Made by a program: the position numbers and the translations under genes. 64,000 bases of DNA from Macrothele yani (lineage: Eukaryota > Arthropoda > Arachnida > Araneae > Macrothelidae). Of the stretch, positions 42,746-54,439 are shown piece after piece. The stretch spans positions 22,569,001 through 22,633,000 of the forward strand of contig CM077011.1 in the NCBI GenBank assembly GCA_039090855.1. The letters run 5' to 3'. The stretch's first letter is position 1. Every line of letters begins with the position of its first letter. Under the pieces are notes generated by a model. It was given only the letters and a program-made list of their open reading frames with translations, had not been told where the DNA came from and did no database searches.

Positions 42746-43140
42746 AAACTAGTAGACGTTTTTTAAGAAATTTTAACATTTACCAACGGAATATTATGTA
42801 ACAACTATGATAAGACGCTTTCTCTGTATTGAAAAGTGAAACTTCTGACATTGAATTGAATCTCACCATTCCACCAGATGTGTTTTTGGTAAAATATGAA
42901 CCAAGGACATGAATTTCGGTAAAATATTGTCTGATTACGACAGTAAGACGTTTTCGTATAGACAGCTTTGGTTTTCATGTCACATTTCTTTTTGTCACCA
43001 CATACACTTAATGGACAAATGATTGAGTAGGTGCTAATGAAATGTCCGGCGCCAACGAGCAGTAGAGACAGACCTCAAACACAGCGGAATAGAACCACCC
43101 ACAGGTGTTGCGGGTGTTACGTCACAGAATTACTATAAAT
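42746..43140. other. Spacer upstream of a mariner
   Basis: No gene was recognised. The right part may include the mariner's left end, which could not be located. Confidence 0.4.
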
Positions 43141-43211
43141 ATCTAGCACGTGTGTGAAGAACAAGGTTCAGGCAAGGTTTGTTCGGACATAACGTGGCTT
43201 TCAAAGGAAAC

Positions 43212-44204
43212 ATGCAGAAGCCGGGTTTCAAAGTCATCTTTGTGTATGAATTTAAACTGGACCATACTGCAGGAATTGCCGCTCGAAGCGTTAACAGAGT
43301 GCTTGGGGAGAATGAAGCCAACGGACGAACCATTCGAAGATAGTTTTTTAAGTTTCGAAGCTGAGATACGGACCTGCAAAACGAAGCACGTGGTCACAGG
43401 CTTTTTGCTGTTTCTGACGATTTTCTGTTACGTGTAACCTGTTGAAGCGGAACACCGAAAAACATGTCGTGAGATAGCGGCAGAGGTAGGTGTCCACCAC
43501 ACGACAGTTGTTCGGTGTCTGGCTGCGCTGAATAAGGTCAAAAAGCTGGACATGTGGTTGCCGCATGAGTTGACAACTGCCAATAAGATTGGACGTTTGG
43601 AAGCTTCCATGACGCTGCTTGCCAGGACGAGACAGGAACCCCTAATGCATCGAGTCTTCACATGCAACGAGAAGTGTGTCCTTTATGATAATTGGAAACG
43701 ATCTGCACAACAGTTTAGCAAGGCACAGCCTGCTGGACGGCACCACCGCCTACACACCAAGAAGATGATGCTGCTTGTCTGGTGGTCCACATCCGGTATA
43801 ATTCATCGGAGTTTCTTCGCAAGAGGTCAAACCATCACTGCAGAACGTTATTGTGCTGAATTACACCAAATGCAGTGGACATTACTGCAGAAACAACCGG
43901 CTTTGGTTAACAGACATAGTCTCGTGTCGCACAACGAACGATGCTGACAGTAACTGCCTTGTGCTATGAAGCACTGCCTTATCCTGTCTATTTCCCGGTT
44001 TTGTCTCCGACACACTATCATCTGTTTCGTCGCCTGGATCACTTCGTGTCCGGAAAACAGTTCACGATAGACAACGAAGTTCAACGCGCAGTTGATGACT
44101 TCTTCGGGTCCCAGCCACAAGACTTTTTTCGTTCCTGGATCATGGCCTCGCCGGGCAGATGGCAACTATGTTTCGATTCCGAGGGGATTATTTTGTCTAG
44201 TTAA
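43212..44204 (+). pseudogene. Mariner transposase M1, broken
   Basis: A 993-bp stretch that in changing frames reads MQKPGFKVIFVYEFKLDHTA (start 43212), a helix-turn-helix, then WLPHELTTANK, VFTCNEKCVLYDNWKRS and KKMMLLVWWSTSGIIHRSFF. The second-Asp region reads VSHNERC instead of the expected HDNARPH, so the catalytic Asp is gone. It ends SPTHYHLFRRLDHFVSGK and FRSWIMASPGRWQLCFDSEG with a stop at 44202-44204. The length equals a standard mariner of about 345 residues. The first motif has Asn in place of Asp (CNEK). Confidence 0.9.
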
Positions 44205-44320
44205 GTTGTCCTACTTTTCCTTTCTCGCCGTCCACATGTGCTGGTCCTTTGCCAAATATTTCATTCGCAGCAACGCAATAATATATACATCCCACGATAA
44301 CAATATGCAAAGAAGAAGCA

Positions 44321-44442
44321 TCCCAATGTAGCACAGCGTTGCAATTTAATGTATACCCAACACTGAGCCACCGTGTTTGGGGAACAGAAGGCTGTTGCTC
44401 AGTGTTAGTCCTACGTTAAATTGCACGGCTGTGCTGCCTGGG
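44321..44442. repeat. Hairpin of about 120 nt (small foldback)
   Basis: The left arm 44321-44370 (CCCAATGTAGCACAGCG, TTGCAATTTAATGTA, CAACACTGAGC) pairs with the right arm 44394-44442 (GCTCAGTGTTAG, TACGTTAAATTGCA, CGGCTGTGCTGCCTGGG). The loop is about 22 nt. This may be a tiny MITE or a transcribed hairpin. Confidence 0.72.
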
Positions 44443-44529
44443 TAGCGTCCTGTCAGGTTAAAAGCTCAAACTGGCAGTTTCTATAAACACAGTAGGTCTC
44501 TACGTACTAGAAACCAGTCACAGAAAATA

Positions 44530-45230
44530 ATCATAAATAAAGGTGGCTGAGTAAGTGACTTTTACAAGGAAGGCAGGTTGTTAATTGTTTAACCACCGCA
44601 ACTGCTGAACTGTTGGAATTTCCTCGTCAGACCGTCGCATGGGAATAAAAGGACTACGTGAAGTTTAGCAAAACTTCCAAGTAACAAGAATAATGTGGCC
44701 TTACGCGTGCAATTTACTATCGAGGTGAGCGCACACTGTTCAATATCGCTACAGGGAACAGCACAGCTACCGCGGAGCAGATAATTTTAGATAACGAAAT
44801 TCAATGAGGGCATTTCCACAAATCTATGCACAAAAAACAACCGTAGTAACATGCAAAAATAGGCCATAGCAGTCGATGTACAGTATATAGATAGTGTCCC
44901 CTTGTTGAACAGCAAGACACCGGAAGGTTAGGGGGCAATTTGCAAAGTTCAATCACAGCTCGCGTGTGGAGGACTAGAAATACGTTATCTGGTCTGCCGA
45001 ATCACGGTTTCAGCTCTATCTTGCCGGTGGGAACGTGCGTGTGTGGTCCGGGTCAAACGACACAATGCGTTTGACCAGTCTTGCCAAGTTGAGATCATGG
45101 AGGAAAGTGGAGGCGGTTTAGCAGTTTGGAGTGTGTTTGCGTGAGCTTTTATGTGGATTTTCGTAATGTTCTGATGAGAAAAGTTCGTTTCTGGTCCGTA
45201 CCTTTCCGTTTCGATCCGTTACGACATAGT
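44530..45230 (+). pseudogene. Tc1-like transposase relic J
   Basis: In changing frames the plus strand reads LSDFYK.GRVVNCLTTATAELLEFPRQTVAW near 44550-44645 (DNA-binding part), a GERTLFNIATGNSTATAEQI block near 44720-44790, and WSAESRFQLYLAGGNVRVWSG near 44990-45055. In the last, Ala replaces the first catalytic Asp. The C-terminal third and the ends were not found. Confidence 0.65.
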
Positions 45231-45403
45231 GTGCTGCAAACTTTATATGGTAGTCATCTTCAAGCCACACGAAGCGAGACACGCTAAATACGATTTATAT
45301 AATTTACTGTACTCACATTCTCTTCGCTCTGAACACCTTAGCAGATGTTCCTTGAGGTCGCGTGCTTTTAAAGGAAATGAGCTCACAGGACATCACGTAT
45401 ATA

Positions 45404-46385
45404 CAGAGGGTGAGTCGAACGTTTATACAATATTTGGATCACTTTATGTCTTCATACCTACCTTTACAACAAAAGCTGACTGGCATTCAAAGTATAGCCC
45501 ACCGTGTTGCACCGTCTTTAGCCATTTGTCTGCCAGTTCTTCGATTTCGCGGCGATACCACTTCTTGTCTTTTGAGGCGAATAACTCCTTCACCCCAGCT
45601 GCTATCTCCTCCTGGTTGAAAAATTCCAACAGATGTGGAGCATCACCTTATGCTCGAAGCGCCCACGTTTGGCAACAGGCTCAGGAAACTGTCCCGGGCT
45701 CACCCAGGGGCGTTTTGTGTTAGAAGTACGGAAATAGAGCCACTTTTTATCGCATGTAACAATTCTCTTGATGAAACCCACATCGCACTGCTTTTCTAGG
45801 CGTTTCGTGCATACTTCCACTCGGTAGTTTGCTTCAGCAAGCGTCAGTTCGTGAGGGTGCAATGTGGCAGCTCCTGTAGAGCTTTCTGAGGTCCTGAGGG
45901 TGACAAACCACGGTGGTCTGTGATATGCCCAGCTCGCCTGATAATCTCTAAGTGCTGGTTGTTGGATTTGCCTCTACTGCCTGGCGCACGGTCTCAGAAT
46001 CTACGGTTCGCGGCCTACCTGACCTTGGTTGATCCCCGAGGTTTCTGTCAGCTGAGCGAAATTTCCTGAACTATGTGGTTGCATTCCTGTGGTCCACGGA
46101 ACCATCCCCTTTCGCATGACAAATGTTTCGATTTGCTTGAGTAGCGTTATTGCCGAATTCAAACTCGTGAAGCAAAATTTCCCTAATTAGCAGGTTGTTG
46201 TTGTTCATCATTAATGCATCGCTACCACTGACAGAATGACGATATGCAATGCTGTTCATAGCAACGACTACCACTTTATATCCCTTTCGACTAAATGCAG
46301 TGCGCGATTTGAACTAGTTTATACACGTGACATACCCGGAGCAGCACATGCGTTTATGCAAATATACTTCCGACTCACCTTCTGT
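45404..46385 (-). mobile_element. Mariner element M2
   Basis: 982 bp between TA at 45402-45403 and 46386-46387. The inverted repeats share CAGA-GGTGAGTCG and further positions. The minus strand has a mariner transposase with an internal deletion. Confidence 0.87.
45444..46274 (-). pseudogene. Mariner transposase M2, broken
   Basis: The N-terminal part reads LLIREILLHEFEFGNNATQANRNICHAKGDGSVDHR (near 46100-46190). The core reads HPHELTLAEANYRVEVCTKRLEK and RIVTCDKKWLYFRTSNTKRPWVSPGQ near 45690-45860, with the first Asp retained in CDKKW. The end, VKELFASKDKKWYRREIEELADKWLKTVQHGGLYF, is near 45470-45610. Sequence between the second and third Asp motifs is missing. Confidence 0.88.
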
Positions 46386-46389
46386 AGTG

Positions 46390-47345
46390 CAATTTAAGCC
46401 AAGCAGCTTGGGTTCTTCCTTGTGGAGCACATTATATGAGATATTGGAGACACGCTTTTTTTAATAGCAGCTGATGTGACAGGTAGGTTTACAGCTGATT
46501 TCCTCCCAATGAAACAAACTCTACTTTCTGTGGTACGTATATGTGTACTAAGTACACAGCGAAAGGTAGAAGTATTCTCTCTGATCAGCTGTTGTAATTA
46601 CAGAGATTCTGAATAGAGCACAACCGATTTCGATGGTTATTCGTTATGCTAACAAATCTCCTTCATGCATCAATAACACACGTAGTCCCAGTTGCTAATA
46701 TCTTTGCCTTCTGCGTTGCTTCCTCATACCTGAAGTGAACAAGCCTACAGCTGAATATCAACTGATCACATAGCAGAAAATCGAATCATTCTGAATGTTT
46801 GGGAGCACATTCATATTCAGTTTCAAAGCCAGAGCGATAGAAATGCTACTACAGCAGATAGGGAATCATAATTGGAAAGGTTAAAAGCAAAATGAAATGG
46901 AAATATTGAAGTATATTTCGACTACCTCACTGAATACAGAATAATGTCGGAACAAGGAAAGGGGATGATTCCGTGGTGGAGGAGAAGCGAGACAAGGAGA
47001 TCAATGGAGAAGTTTACATGAGAGGACATAGTTATAGAGATGATGAAGTGATGCTGAAGCAAATTCCACTGAACCGTATGCTTATTGAAGATCCCTTGGA
47101 GTCTCCCGTTGTTAACTCTTCAAAGCACGATCTGATTCTCCTGGTTCTGGAGGCTACGGAAAGGAGGAAATGGAATATTAGAGGATATAACTAACAGTGT
47201 TGAAATAGGTGAGAACGCCCTGAAAAGAACCCTTGATCTATTTTTTTATACAAAAAGGTTGGCAATATCTCCCTTACAAAAGTATAGATATTTCCTCTTG
47301 GATAGGTGTTATGAAACGGCTCAGGTTTATGAAAATATAGTTTTA
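46390..47345. other. Spacer, nothing recognised
   Basis: A 73-codon open frame at 46973-47194 (MVEEKRDKEINGEVYMRGHS) has no recognisable domain and no support as a gene. No repeats were identified. Confidence 0.4.
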
Positions 47346-47352
47346 CGAAATA

Positions 47353-48208
47353 TTCATCTGTTTAATATTGGAAAATTCGCAAAACATGGCCGCCCCGGTG
47401 GCGCAGTGGTCTAAGGCGCTGGCCTCTGATCATTTGTCCGTAAGGGGTCCGGGTTCGAATCCCGGTGAGACATGGATGTTGTGTTTGTCTTACGGCACTA
47501 GTTCTCTCCCTTCCCTGGAACCAGTGACCCTAAATTAAGGACGGGCGACTGCTTATAGCCCATTGAGTAGCTCACGGTGGTCGTTAAACCTCCAATCAAA
47601 AAAAAAAAAAAACATGAAATTTTAGCAGGGATCAGGATTGGTGTTAAAGAGCTAGAGCACTTGCAATTGCCGTCTCAATAGACCTGCTTAATGTCGGTAA
47701 AAAAGTACATTTGAGTTGTCACTTGTAACAGTGCCTCTGCGGTTCCAGTGACGTCACGTGGCTATTATTTGTATCAATGGTACAATTTTGAAGAAACCTT
47801 CACTAGTCTTGCGGACCAGTGTGTGACGGAAGTTGGTGGTCTGCAACCATTTTAACTGTTCCCCAAATGACATAAATGTTAATGCATTTACTCATCTGTT
47901 TAATCTTGGGAAATTTGGAAAACATGAAATTTTAGCAGGGATCAGGATTGGTGTTAAAGAGCTGGAGCACTTGCAATTGCCGTCTCAAAAGACCTGCTTA
48001 ATGTGGGTACTAAAAGTACATTTGAGTTGTCACTTGTGACAGTGCCACCTAACTCTGCGGTTCCAGTGACGTCCCGGGGCTATTATTTGTATCAATGGTA
48101 CAATTTTGAAGAAACCTTCACTAGTCTTGCCGACCAGTGTGTGACGGAAGTTGGTGGTCTGCAACCATTTTAACTGTTCCCCAAATGACATAAATGTTAA
48201 TGCATTTA
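47353..48208 (+). repeat. Tandem duplication, about 315-bp unit, one copy with a SINE
   Basis: Copy 1 (47353-47890, minus the SINE at 47399-47608) and copy 2 (47891-48208) share nearly all sequence, including ATTTTAGCAGGGATCAGGAT, ACTAGTCTTGC and CATAAATGTTAATGCATTTA. Small indels and substitutions distinguish them, for example CCACCTAACT present only in copy 2. Confidence 0.93.
47399..47608 (+). repeat. SINE-1 copy with target duplication and an empty sister site
   Basis: Full SINE-1 starting GCCGCCCCGGTGGCGCAGTG with an A-rich tail. AAAACATG is duplicated at 47391-47398 and 47609-47616. The sister unit of the tandem duplication shows the unoccupied site at 47909-47916. Confidence 0.94.
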
Positions 48209-48639
48209 GTCTGCACACCGTATTAATTTTACCGTTCTTTCAGGTGGATAATGAACTTTAATTTCAAATTAACTAAAAATTGTATTACACATATTGCAAA
48301 ATAATTTCAGACTTATTACAATTTTCCTGCCAACTAAAAAACAGGCAAGTTGCATTCAGCTGTAGTTAGTATTCTAACAGGTGTATATCCGTTCTGATTT
48401 GTTCCATATTTCTGAGCTCCGTCCACACTCGGCAGCTGTGTAAGGAACAAAACGCAAAACATCAATCACAGACAAAATGTTTCCGGTAAAACGCACTGGT
48501 CAGGAATGCATGGCTTTTTGATAAATCATTTATCAGCTATGCGGTGGCAACAACATTTGCGGGATAAATGCGCAGATGACTATTTACGCTGTATGTGACG
48601 TCATTTAGTGGAAGAACATTGTCATTCTCAGTCATGGAG

Positions 48640-49640
48640 CTGCGAGCAAATATCCCTGTTCGAAAATCGGTAAAACTGCATCTGGAACAGTTGAATTGTT
48701 GCCTGGTGTATACGAGGCTAAATGTCAATCTCGTGCACAAATATTCCAATTTTATACACGTCTCAAGTGCGGGCGGGAAAATTTGGAAAATGACGAAAGG
48801 CCCGGACTCCCGATTACAGTGCGCATGTTTCTGAATCCATTGAGAAAGTTCGCGAAAGGATAAAGAAGTGATACCTGTCTGACCTTGAGGATGCTGGGAA
48901 GTGAGCTCGGTGTTAAGAAGGAGACAATTCGTCAAATTTAACGTACGATTTGGGCAGGGGTAAAAGTTTGTGCTCGTTTTATTCCGCATGCTTTGTCAGA
49001 CGACCAGAAACATGCACAAATGGAGTACTCAAAAGACATTGTGGAGACTTCAGAAAAAATGCAATTTTCTGCAAAGCACTGTCGCAGGTGACGAGACAGG
49101 GTGTTCCGTTATGATCCTAAAACCAAGCGTCAGATTGCTCAGCGGAAGTCGCACCGTCACACAAAAGAAAGAAGATCAGGTTACAGAAGTTCAACACCAC
49201 GGCAATATTTGTGTGCTTTTGCTGCAGCGAGGAATCATGAGTTAATCCCTGATGGTACAACTGTACTGGCAGTGTATGCACATCATTTAGGAACGATTAT
49301 GGAAGAGGATTGTTCGTGGCAGGCCTGAGTACAAAAAAGAGCAATGGTCCATTCTTCACGATAGCACACCTGCTTACAAAGCACTCAATGAACAAAAATT
49401 TCTGATACGAAAATAAGTGTGTGTACTCAACCAACCTCCCTATTCTCTAGATTTGTCACTGTGTGTATGCTTTCTATTCCCTGAATAAAACCTGCCTATA
49501 GGAAACAATTTTCAAGACATTGAAAGCACAAAGAACTGTGACATCCGCTCCTCACTCCATTCCAAAAGATAGCCTTTGAAAATCCTTCTTTTATTCGGCT
49601 GACTGTGCCATTTATGTATTAACTCAGTAGGAATGTACTT
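48640..49640 (+). pseudogene. Mariner transposase M3, broken
   Basis: Changing frames give KIGKTASGTVELLPGVYEAK and RENLENDERPGLPITV near 48660-48820 (N-terminal DNA-binding region), CARFIPHALSDDQKHAQMEY and DIVETSEKMQFSAKHCRR near 48972-49090, GDE followed by FRYDPKTKRQIAQRKS at 49095-49150, RPEYKKEQWSILHDSTPAYKAL near 49320-49385 (second Asp kept) and NQPPYSLDLSLCV near 49428-49460. The style is close to mori-type mariners. Element ends were not found. Confidence 0.83.
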
Positions 49641-49867
49641 CGAATAAAATACATTCACGTACGTTTACAGAATTTCAGTACTGTGTGTCATTATAGTCAT
49701 CAATCAGGTTATCGATTTTTTCCTTCGCAAAGATATCTTGACTGTATTTCAGTGGTTATTCAGACATGAATAAGTGTTTTTCCTCACTGCAATCTACCTT
49801 CATTGCTGTAGGGAAGCCTAGACGTCAGTTGCTCAATTATGTGCTCAGCAAACTTAGATAAATGTCT

Positions 49868-50086
49868 TTTTTCTTTTGTTTGGGAGTCTGACGATACCGT
49901 GAGCAACCCAGAAGGCTATAAGTAGTATCCTATCCTTAATTTAGAGCCGCTAGTTTCAAGAAAGGAAGAGAGATAGGGCCTTAAGACAAGCACAACATTC
50001 ATGCCTCAGAGGAATTAGAACTCGGACTCTTCTCGGACGAATGATCAGAAACCAGCCCTTAAAACACTGCGCCACTATGACGGCAC
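49868..50086 (-). repeat. SINE-1 copy, diverged
   Basis: Reverse copy with T-rich tail, GGAGTCTGACGATACCGTGAG, GAATTAGAACTCGG (box B complement) and CACTGCGCCACTATGACGGC. Older than the flanked copies. Confidence 0.82.
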
Positions 50087-50341
50087 GTAAATGCTTACTA
50101 TCCTGCATTTCCTGTTTTGTACCCTATATAAGTTCAGCACGAGAACAAAAATTATTTTTTAATTTTTTCAGAGCCGCCTATCAGTCATTAAGAGCTTCTA
50201 CGTATAACTTTACATACAGAAATGTATGCGCGGAACAGGGTGCTATATCGGTGCCCTAAGGTAAGCGAAGTCTTTGTAGATAGCACGAAATCTCTGTTAA
50301 TTCTGCTGCTGCACAAATGAGTGTCTTTCATGTCATGTATA

Positions 50342-50630
50342 CACTGAGTGGCCACTTCATTATGACCACCTGACAGTTTTAAGCAAATGAGCTATGGCAG
50401 CATGCTGTTGCTGCCAGAGGGCAAGGCTAGTATAAAAAGGGAAACCTTAGTGCTTGCGACAGTAGTAGAAGTGATTTTTGGGTGACGAGGTAGGTAAAAA
50501 ATGCGATTTGACGGACTTTAAACGTGGGATGATTGTAGGAGCTCGGAGCCATGGAGCGAGTACCACCGAAAGCGCCGCATTCGTGAAATGTTTCAGAGCA
50601 GCTGCTGTTAAAGTGTTTAAAGACTGGAAG
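50342..50630 (+). mobile_element. Tc1-like transposon C, 5' fragment
   Basis: It starts CACTGAGTGGCCACTTCATT after TA (50340-50341) and encodes LTDFKRGMIVGARSHGASTTESAAFVKCFRAAAVKVFKDW, the N-terminus of the family C transposase. It breaks off at about 50630. Confidence 0.87.
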
Positions 50631-51699
50631 TGTTTAAGCACAGTTATGTTTTTATGCTGCCGGAAGTTCCTTACTGTCTTTAATCTGCCTCATGGATCAC
50701 CATCATGCATAAAGATTGTGCATCTGTGCACTTGCATATAAGTTAACAGCTTCTCACGTAACATTCCAACATACAAAGGATCAGTCATGATAGGGCTTGT
50801 CGACAAAAAGGAAAATGAAGCAGTAACGGATGCTGACGGTTATATGGTAATTCGTCGGGCGTCAATTCATCGACTACGACGATTTGTCGCGCGTCAATTC
50901 GTAAGCTACGTCAATTCGTCGTGGTCAAATTCGTCGCGTTAACCAATTTTGGTTACATACACATCGCATGCAGAAAAACGTACCATTTCGGTTGTCTTCC
51001 GCTGTCTTCATATTTATAAGGTTTGGACACCCTGACAAGTTAGTAATATTAGGTTCTTTCTTTGGCCCTAAAATTAAATTAATATGCCTAGGCCTAAGCT
51101 TAGGCCTTTTTAACAGTTTTTATTCCATCTTGCTCATATTCATGAAGTTTAGACACCGAGTGAATTTACTATTATTGCGATTTTATTTAGGCATTAAAAA
51201 TAAACATCTTGGCCCTTTTAACAATTTTCATTCGATCGTGCTCATATTCATAAGGTTTAGACACAAGGTAAAGCTAGTATTATTGCGCTTTTACTTAGGC
51301 ATTTAATATTAATACCTTGGCCTAAGTCGTTTTAACAGTTTTTATACAATCGTGTTAATTTTTGCAAGATTTAGACACCATGTCAAGTTAGTAATATCGC
51401 GTTTTTACTTAGGCATTAAATACCAATACCTTGTCCTAGGCCTAGGCCTTTTTAACAGCTTTTTATTCCATCGTGTTCATTTTTGTATATGAATACATAA
51501 AGTTCAGACGCAAGTCAAGTTAATATTATTGCCCTTTTAATTACGCATAAGTATTAATCAATAGGCCTTTGGTTCAGACCTTTCTGACAGATTTTGTTCA
51601 AGTGTATGAAATATTTATTCTTAAGTGAAAGTGCAAAATTACTAAGACTTGATACAAAGCTTATAAATATGAGCACGAGGGAATAAACTGCTAAAAAGG

Positions 51700-53620
51700 T
51701 CTAATCCTAGGCCAAGGTATTAATATTTAATGCCTAAGTAAAGTCGCAATAATACCAACTTGATCTTGTGTCTAAACCTTATGAATATGAGCACAATCGA
51801 ATAAAATATGTTAAAAATACCTATGCCGAGGCCTATGTATTAATGTTTAATGCCTAAGTAAAAGTGCAATAATACTAACTTGATCTTGTGTCTAAACCTT
51901 ATGAATATGAGCACAATCGAATAAAAATGTTAAAAATACCTATGCCTATTGAATAAAATATGTTAAAAATACCTATGAGGCCTATGTATTAATGTTTAAT
52001 GCCTAAGTAAAAGTGCAATAATACTAACTTGATCTTGTGTCTAAACCTTATGAATATGAGCACAATTGAATAAAATATGTTAAAAATACCTATGCCGAGG
52101 CCTATGTATTAATGTTTAATGCCTAAGTAAAAGTGCAATAATACTAACTTGATCTTGTGTCTAAACCTTATGAATATGAGCACAATCGAATAAAAATGTT
52201 AAAAATACCTATGCCGAGGCCTATGTATTAATGTTTAATGCCTAAGTAAAAGTGCAATAATACTAACTATCTTGTGTCTAAACCTTATGAATATGAGCAC
52301 AATTGAATAAAATATGTATACCTAAGGCCTATGTATTAATGTTTAATGCCTAAGTAATAATACTAACTTGATCTTGTGTCTAAACCTTATGAATATGAGC
52401 ACAATTGAATAAAATATGTTAAAAATACCTATGCCGAGGCCTATGTATTAATGTTTAATGCCTAAGTAAAAGTGCAATAATACTAACTTGATCTTGTGTC
52501 TAAACCTTATGAATATGAGCACAATTGAATAAAATATGTTAAAAATACCTATGCCGAGGCCTATGTATTAATGTTTAATGCCTAAGTAAAAGTGCAATAA
52601 TACTAACTTGATCTTGTGTCTAAACCTTATGAATATGAGCACAATCGAATAAAAAATGTTAAAAATACCTATGCCGAGGCCTATGTATTAATGTTTAATG
52701 CCTAAGTAAAAGTGCAATAATACTAACTTGATCTTGTGTCTAAACCTTATGAATATGAGCACAATTGAATAAAATATGTTAAAAATACCTATGCCGAGGC
52801 CTATGTATTAATGTTTAATGCCTAAGTAAAAGTGCAATAATACTAACTTGATCTTGTGTCTAAACCTTATGAATATGAGCACAATTGAATAAAATATGTT
52901 AAAAATACCTATGCCGAGGCCTATGTATTAATGTTTAATGCCTAAGTAAAAGTGCAATAATACTAACTTGATCTTGTGTCTAAACCTTATGAATATGAGC
53001 ACAATTGAATAAAATATGTTAAAAATACCTATGCCGAGGCCTATGTATTAATGTTTAATGCCTAAGTAAAAGTGCAATAATACTAACTTGATCTTGTGTC
53101 TAAACCTTATGAATATGAGCACAATTGAATAAAATATGTTAAAAATACCTATGCCGAGGCCTATGTATTAATGTTTAATGCCTAAGTAAAAGTGCAATAA
53201 TACTAACTTGATCTTGTGTCTAAACCTTATGAATATGAGCACAATTGAATAAAATATGTTAAAAATACCTATGCCGAGGCCTATGTATTAATGTTTAATG
53301 CCTAAGTAAAAGTGCAATAATACTAACTTGATCTTGTGTCTAAACCTAATGAATATGGGCACAATCGAATAAAAAATGTTAAAAATACCTATGCCGAGGC
53401 CTATGTATTAATGTTTAATGCCTAAGTAAAAGTGCAATAATACTAACTTGATCTTGTGTCTAAACCTTATGAATATGAGCACAATCGAATAAAATATGTT
53501 AAAAATACCTATGCCGAGGCCTATGTATTAATGTTTAATGCCTAAGTAAAAGTGCAATAATACTAACTTGATCTTGTGTCTAAACGTTATGAATATGAGC
53601 ACAATTGAATAAAATATGTT
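51700..53620 (+). repeat. 120-bp satellite array
   Basis: The unit contains GCCGAGGCCTATGTATTAAT, GTTTAATGCCTAAGTAAAAG, TGCAATAATACTAACTTGAT, CTTGTGTCTAAACCTTATGA and ATATGAGCACAATTGAATAA. Units between about 52381 and 53580 are almost identical with exact 120-bp spacing, while those at the edges have deletions. Near-perfect homogeneity implies recent amplification. Confidence 0.95.
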
Positions 53621-53767
53621 AAGAAGGCTTAGACCTAAGGCCTGTTTATTAATATTTAATGCCCAAGTAAAAATGCAACAATATAAACTTGACTTGGTGT
53701 CTAAACTTTATGTATTCGTATACAAAAATGAGCACGATGGAATAAAAAACTGTTAAAAAGGTTAATA

Positions 53768-53962
53768 TATATCAAATACGTGGAGATAATGTAAATGGAC
53801 GATGTCAACGCTCTTTCCACGTTATTTTTTAAACAACGCATAGCGACTGAAAAATTGAATTCCGGCACCGCTGGGATCGAACCCCAGATCTCTCAATAAT
53901 TAGTCGAGTGCGTTCGAATTTACGCTACAGCGCCAACAATTCTCAGCGCCATGCGTGGTATA
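53768..53962 (-). repeat. SINE-2 copy (tRNA-derived) inside the satellite element
   Basis: In reverse orientation it has acceptor-like GGCGCTGTAGCGTAAATTCG and a perfect T-arm CTGGGGTTCGATCCCAG (box B GGTTCGATCC), then a body ending AACGTGGAAAGAGCG. The last segment is shared with 57150-57170, so both belong to one family. Confidence 0.68.
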
Positions 53963-54439
53963 TATTAATACCTTGGCCTGTTAAAAAGGTCTAGGCCTAG
54001 TCTGAGGTATTAATATTTAATGCCTAAGTAAAAGCGCAATAGCACTAACTTGACTTGGTGTCTAAACTTTATGAATATAAGCACGATGGAATAAAAACTG
54101 TTAGAAAGGGCTAAGCTTAGGTCTAATCATATTAATGTATTTTAGTGCCAAAGAAAAAGCGTAATATTACTAACCTGTGTCCTAACCTTATAAATATGAT
54201 GACGGCGAAAGACAACCGAAATCGTACGTTTTCCTGCATGCGAGTTGTATGTAACCTAAGTTTGTGAATGCAACGAACTGGACCGCGACGAACTCGCGTA
54301 GTCGAAGAATTGGTCCGCAACGATGCAAAAATCGTTGTAGTCGACGAATTGACGTAATCGACGAATTAACGTAATCGACGAATTGACGCTGGCGACGAAT
54401 TGACGCGACACCGATGCGGACATAGCACCCCATATCCTC

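Larger units (their letters stand above)
50840..54430. mobile_element. Palindromic satellite element (foldback-like), 120-bp unit
   Basis: The outer arms consist of short CGACGAATTGACG-type repeats (50848-50935 inverted, 54255-54405 direct). Inside lie satellite units: about five in inverted orientation at 50990-51560, an inversion point near 51600, about sixteen forward units at 51700-53600, then diverged units to about 54200. The ends of the arms (AACGTACCATTTCGGTTGTC near 50976 and its complement near 54215) pair. No transposase was seen. Long inverted arms made of tandem units are typical of foldback elements. Confidence 0.8.

Noticed and set aside
45229..45723. 164-codon plus-strand frame
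   Set aside because: It crosses the mariner boundary at 45404 and is antisense to the mariner transposase.
47833..48039. 68-codon frame with GKFGKHEILAGIRIGVKELEHL
   Set aside because: The sequence looks protein-like, but the sister copy has a stop after the same segment and there is no recognisable domain or gene structure.
48537..48989. 150-codon minus-strand frame
   Set aside because: It is antisense to the mariner M3 transposase, whose plus-strand motifs are convincing.
51700..53620. Regular 120-bp repeats as a CRISPR array
   Set aside because: Repeats abut without variable spacers, no cas genes exist, and the context is animal.
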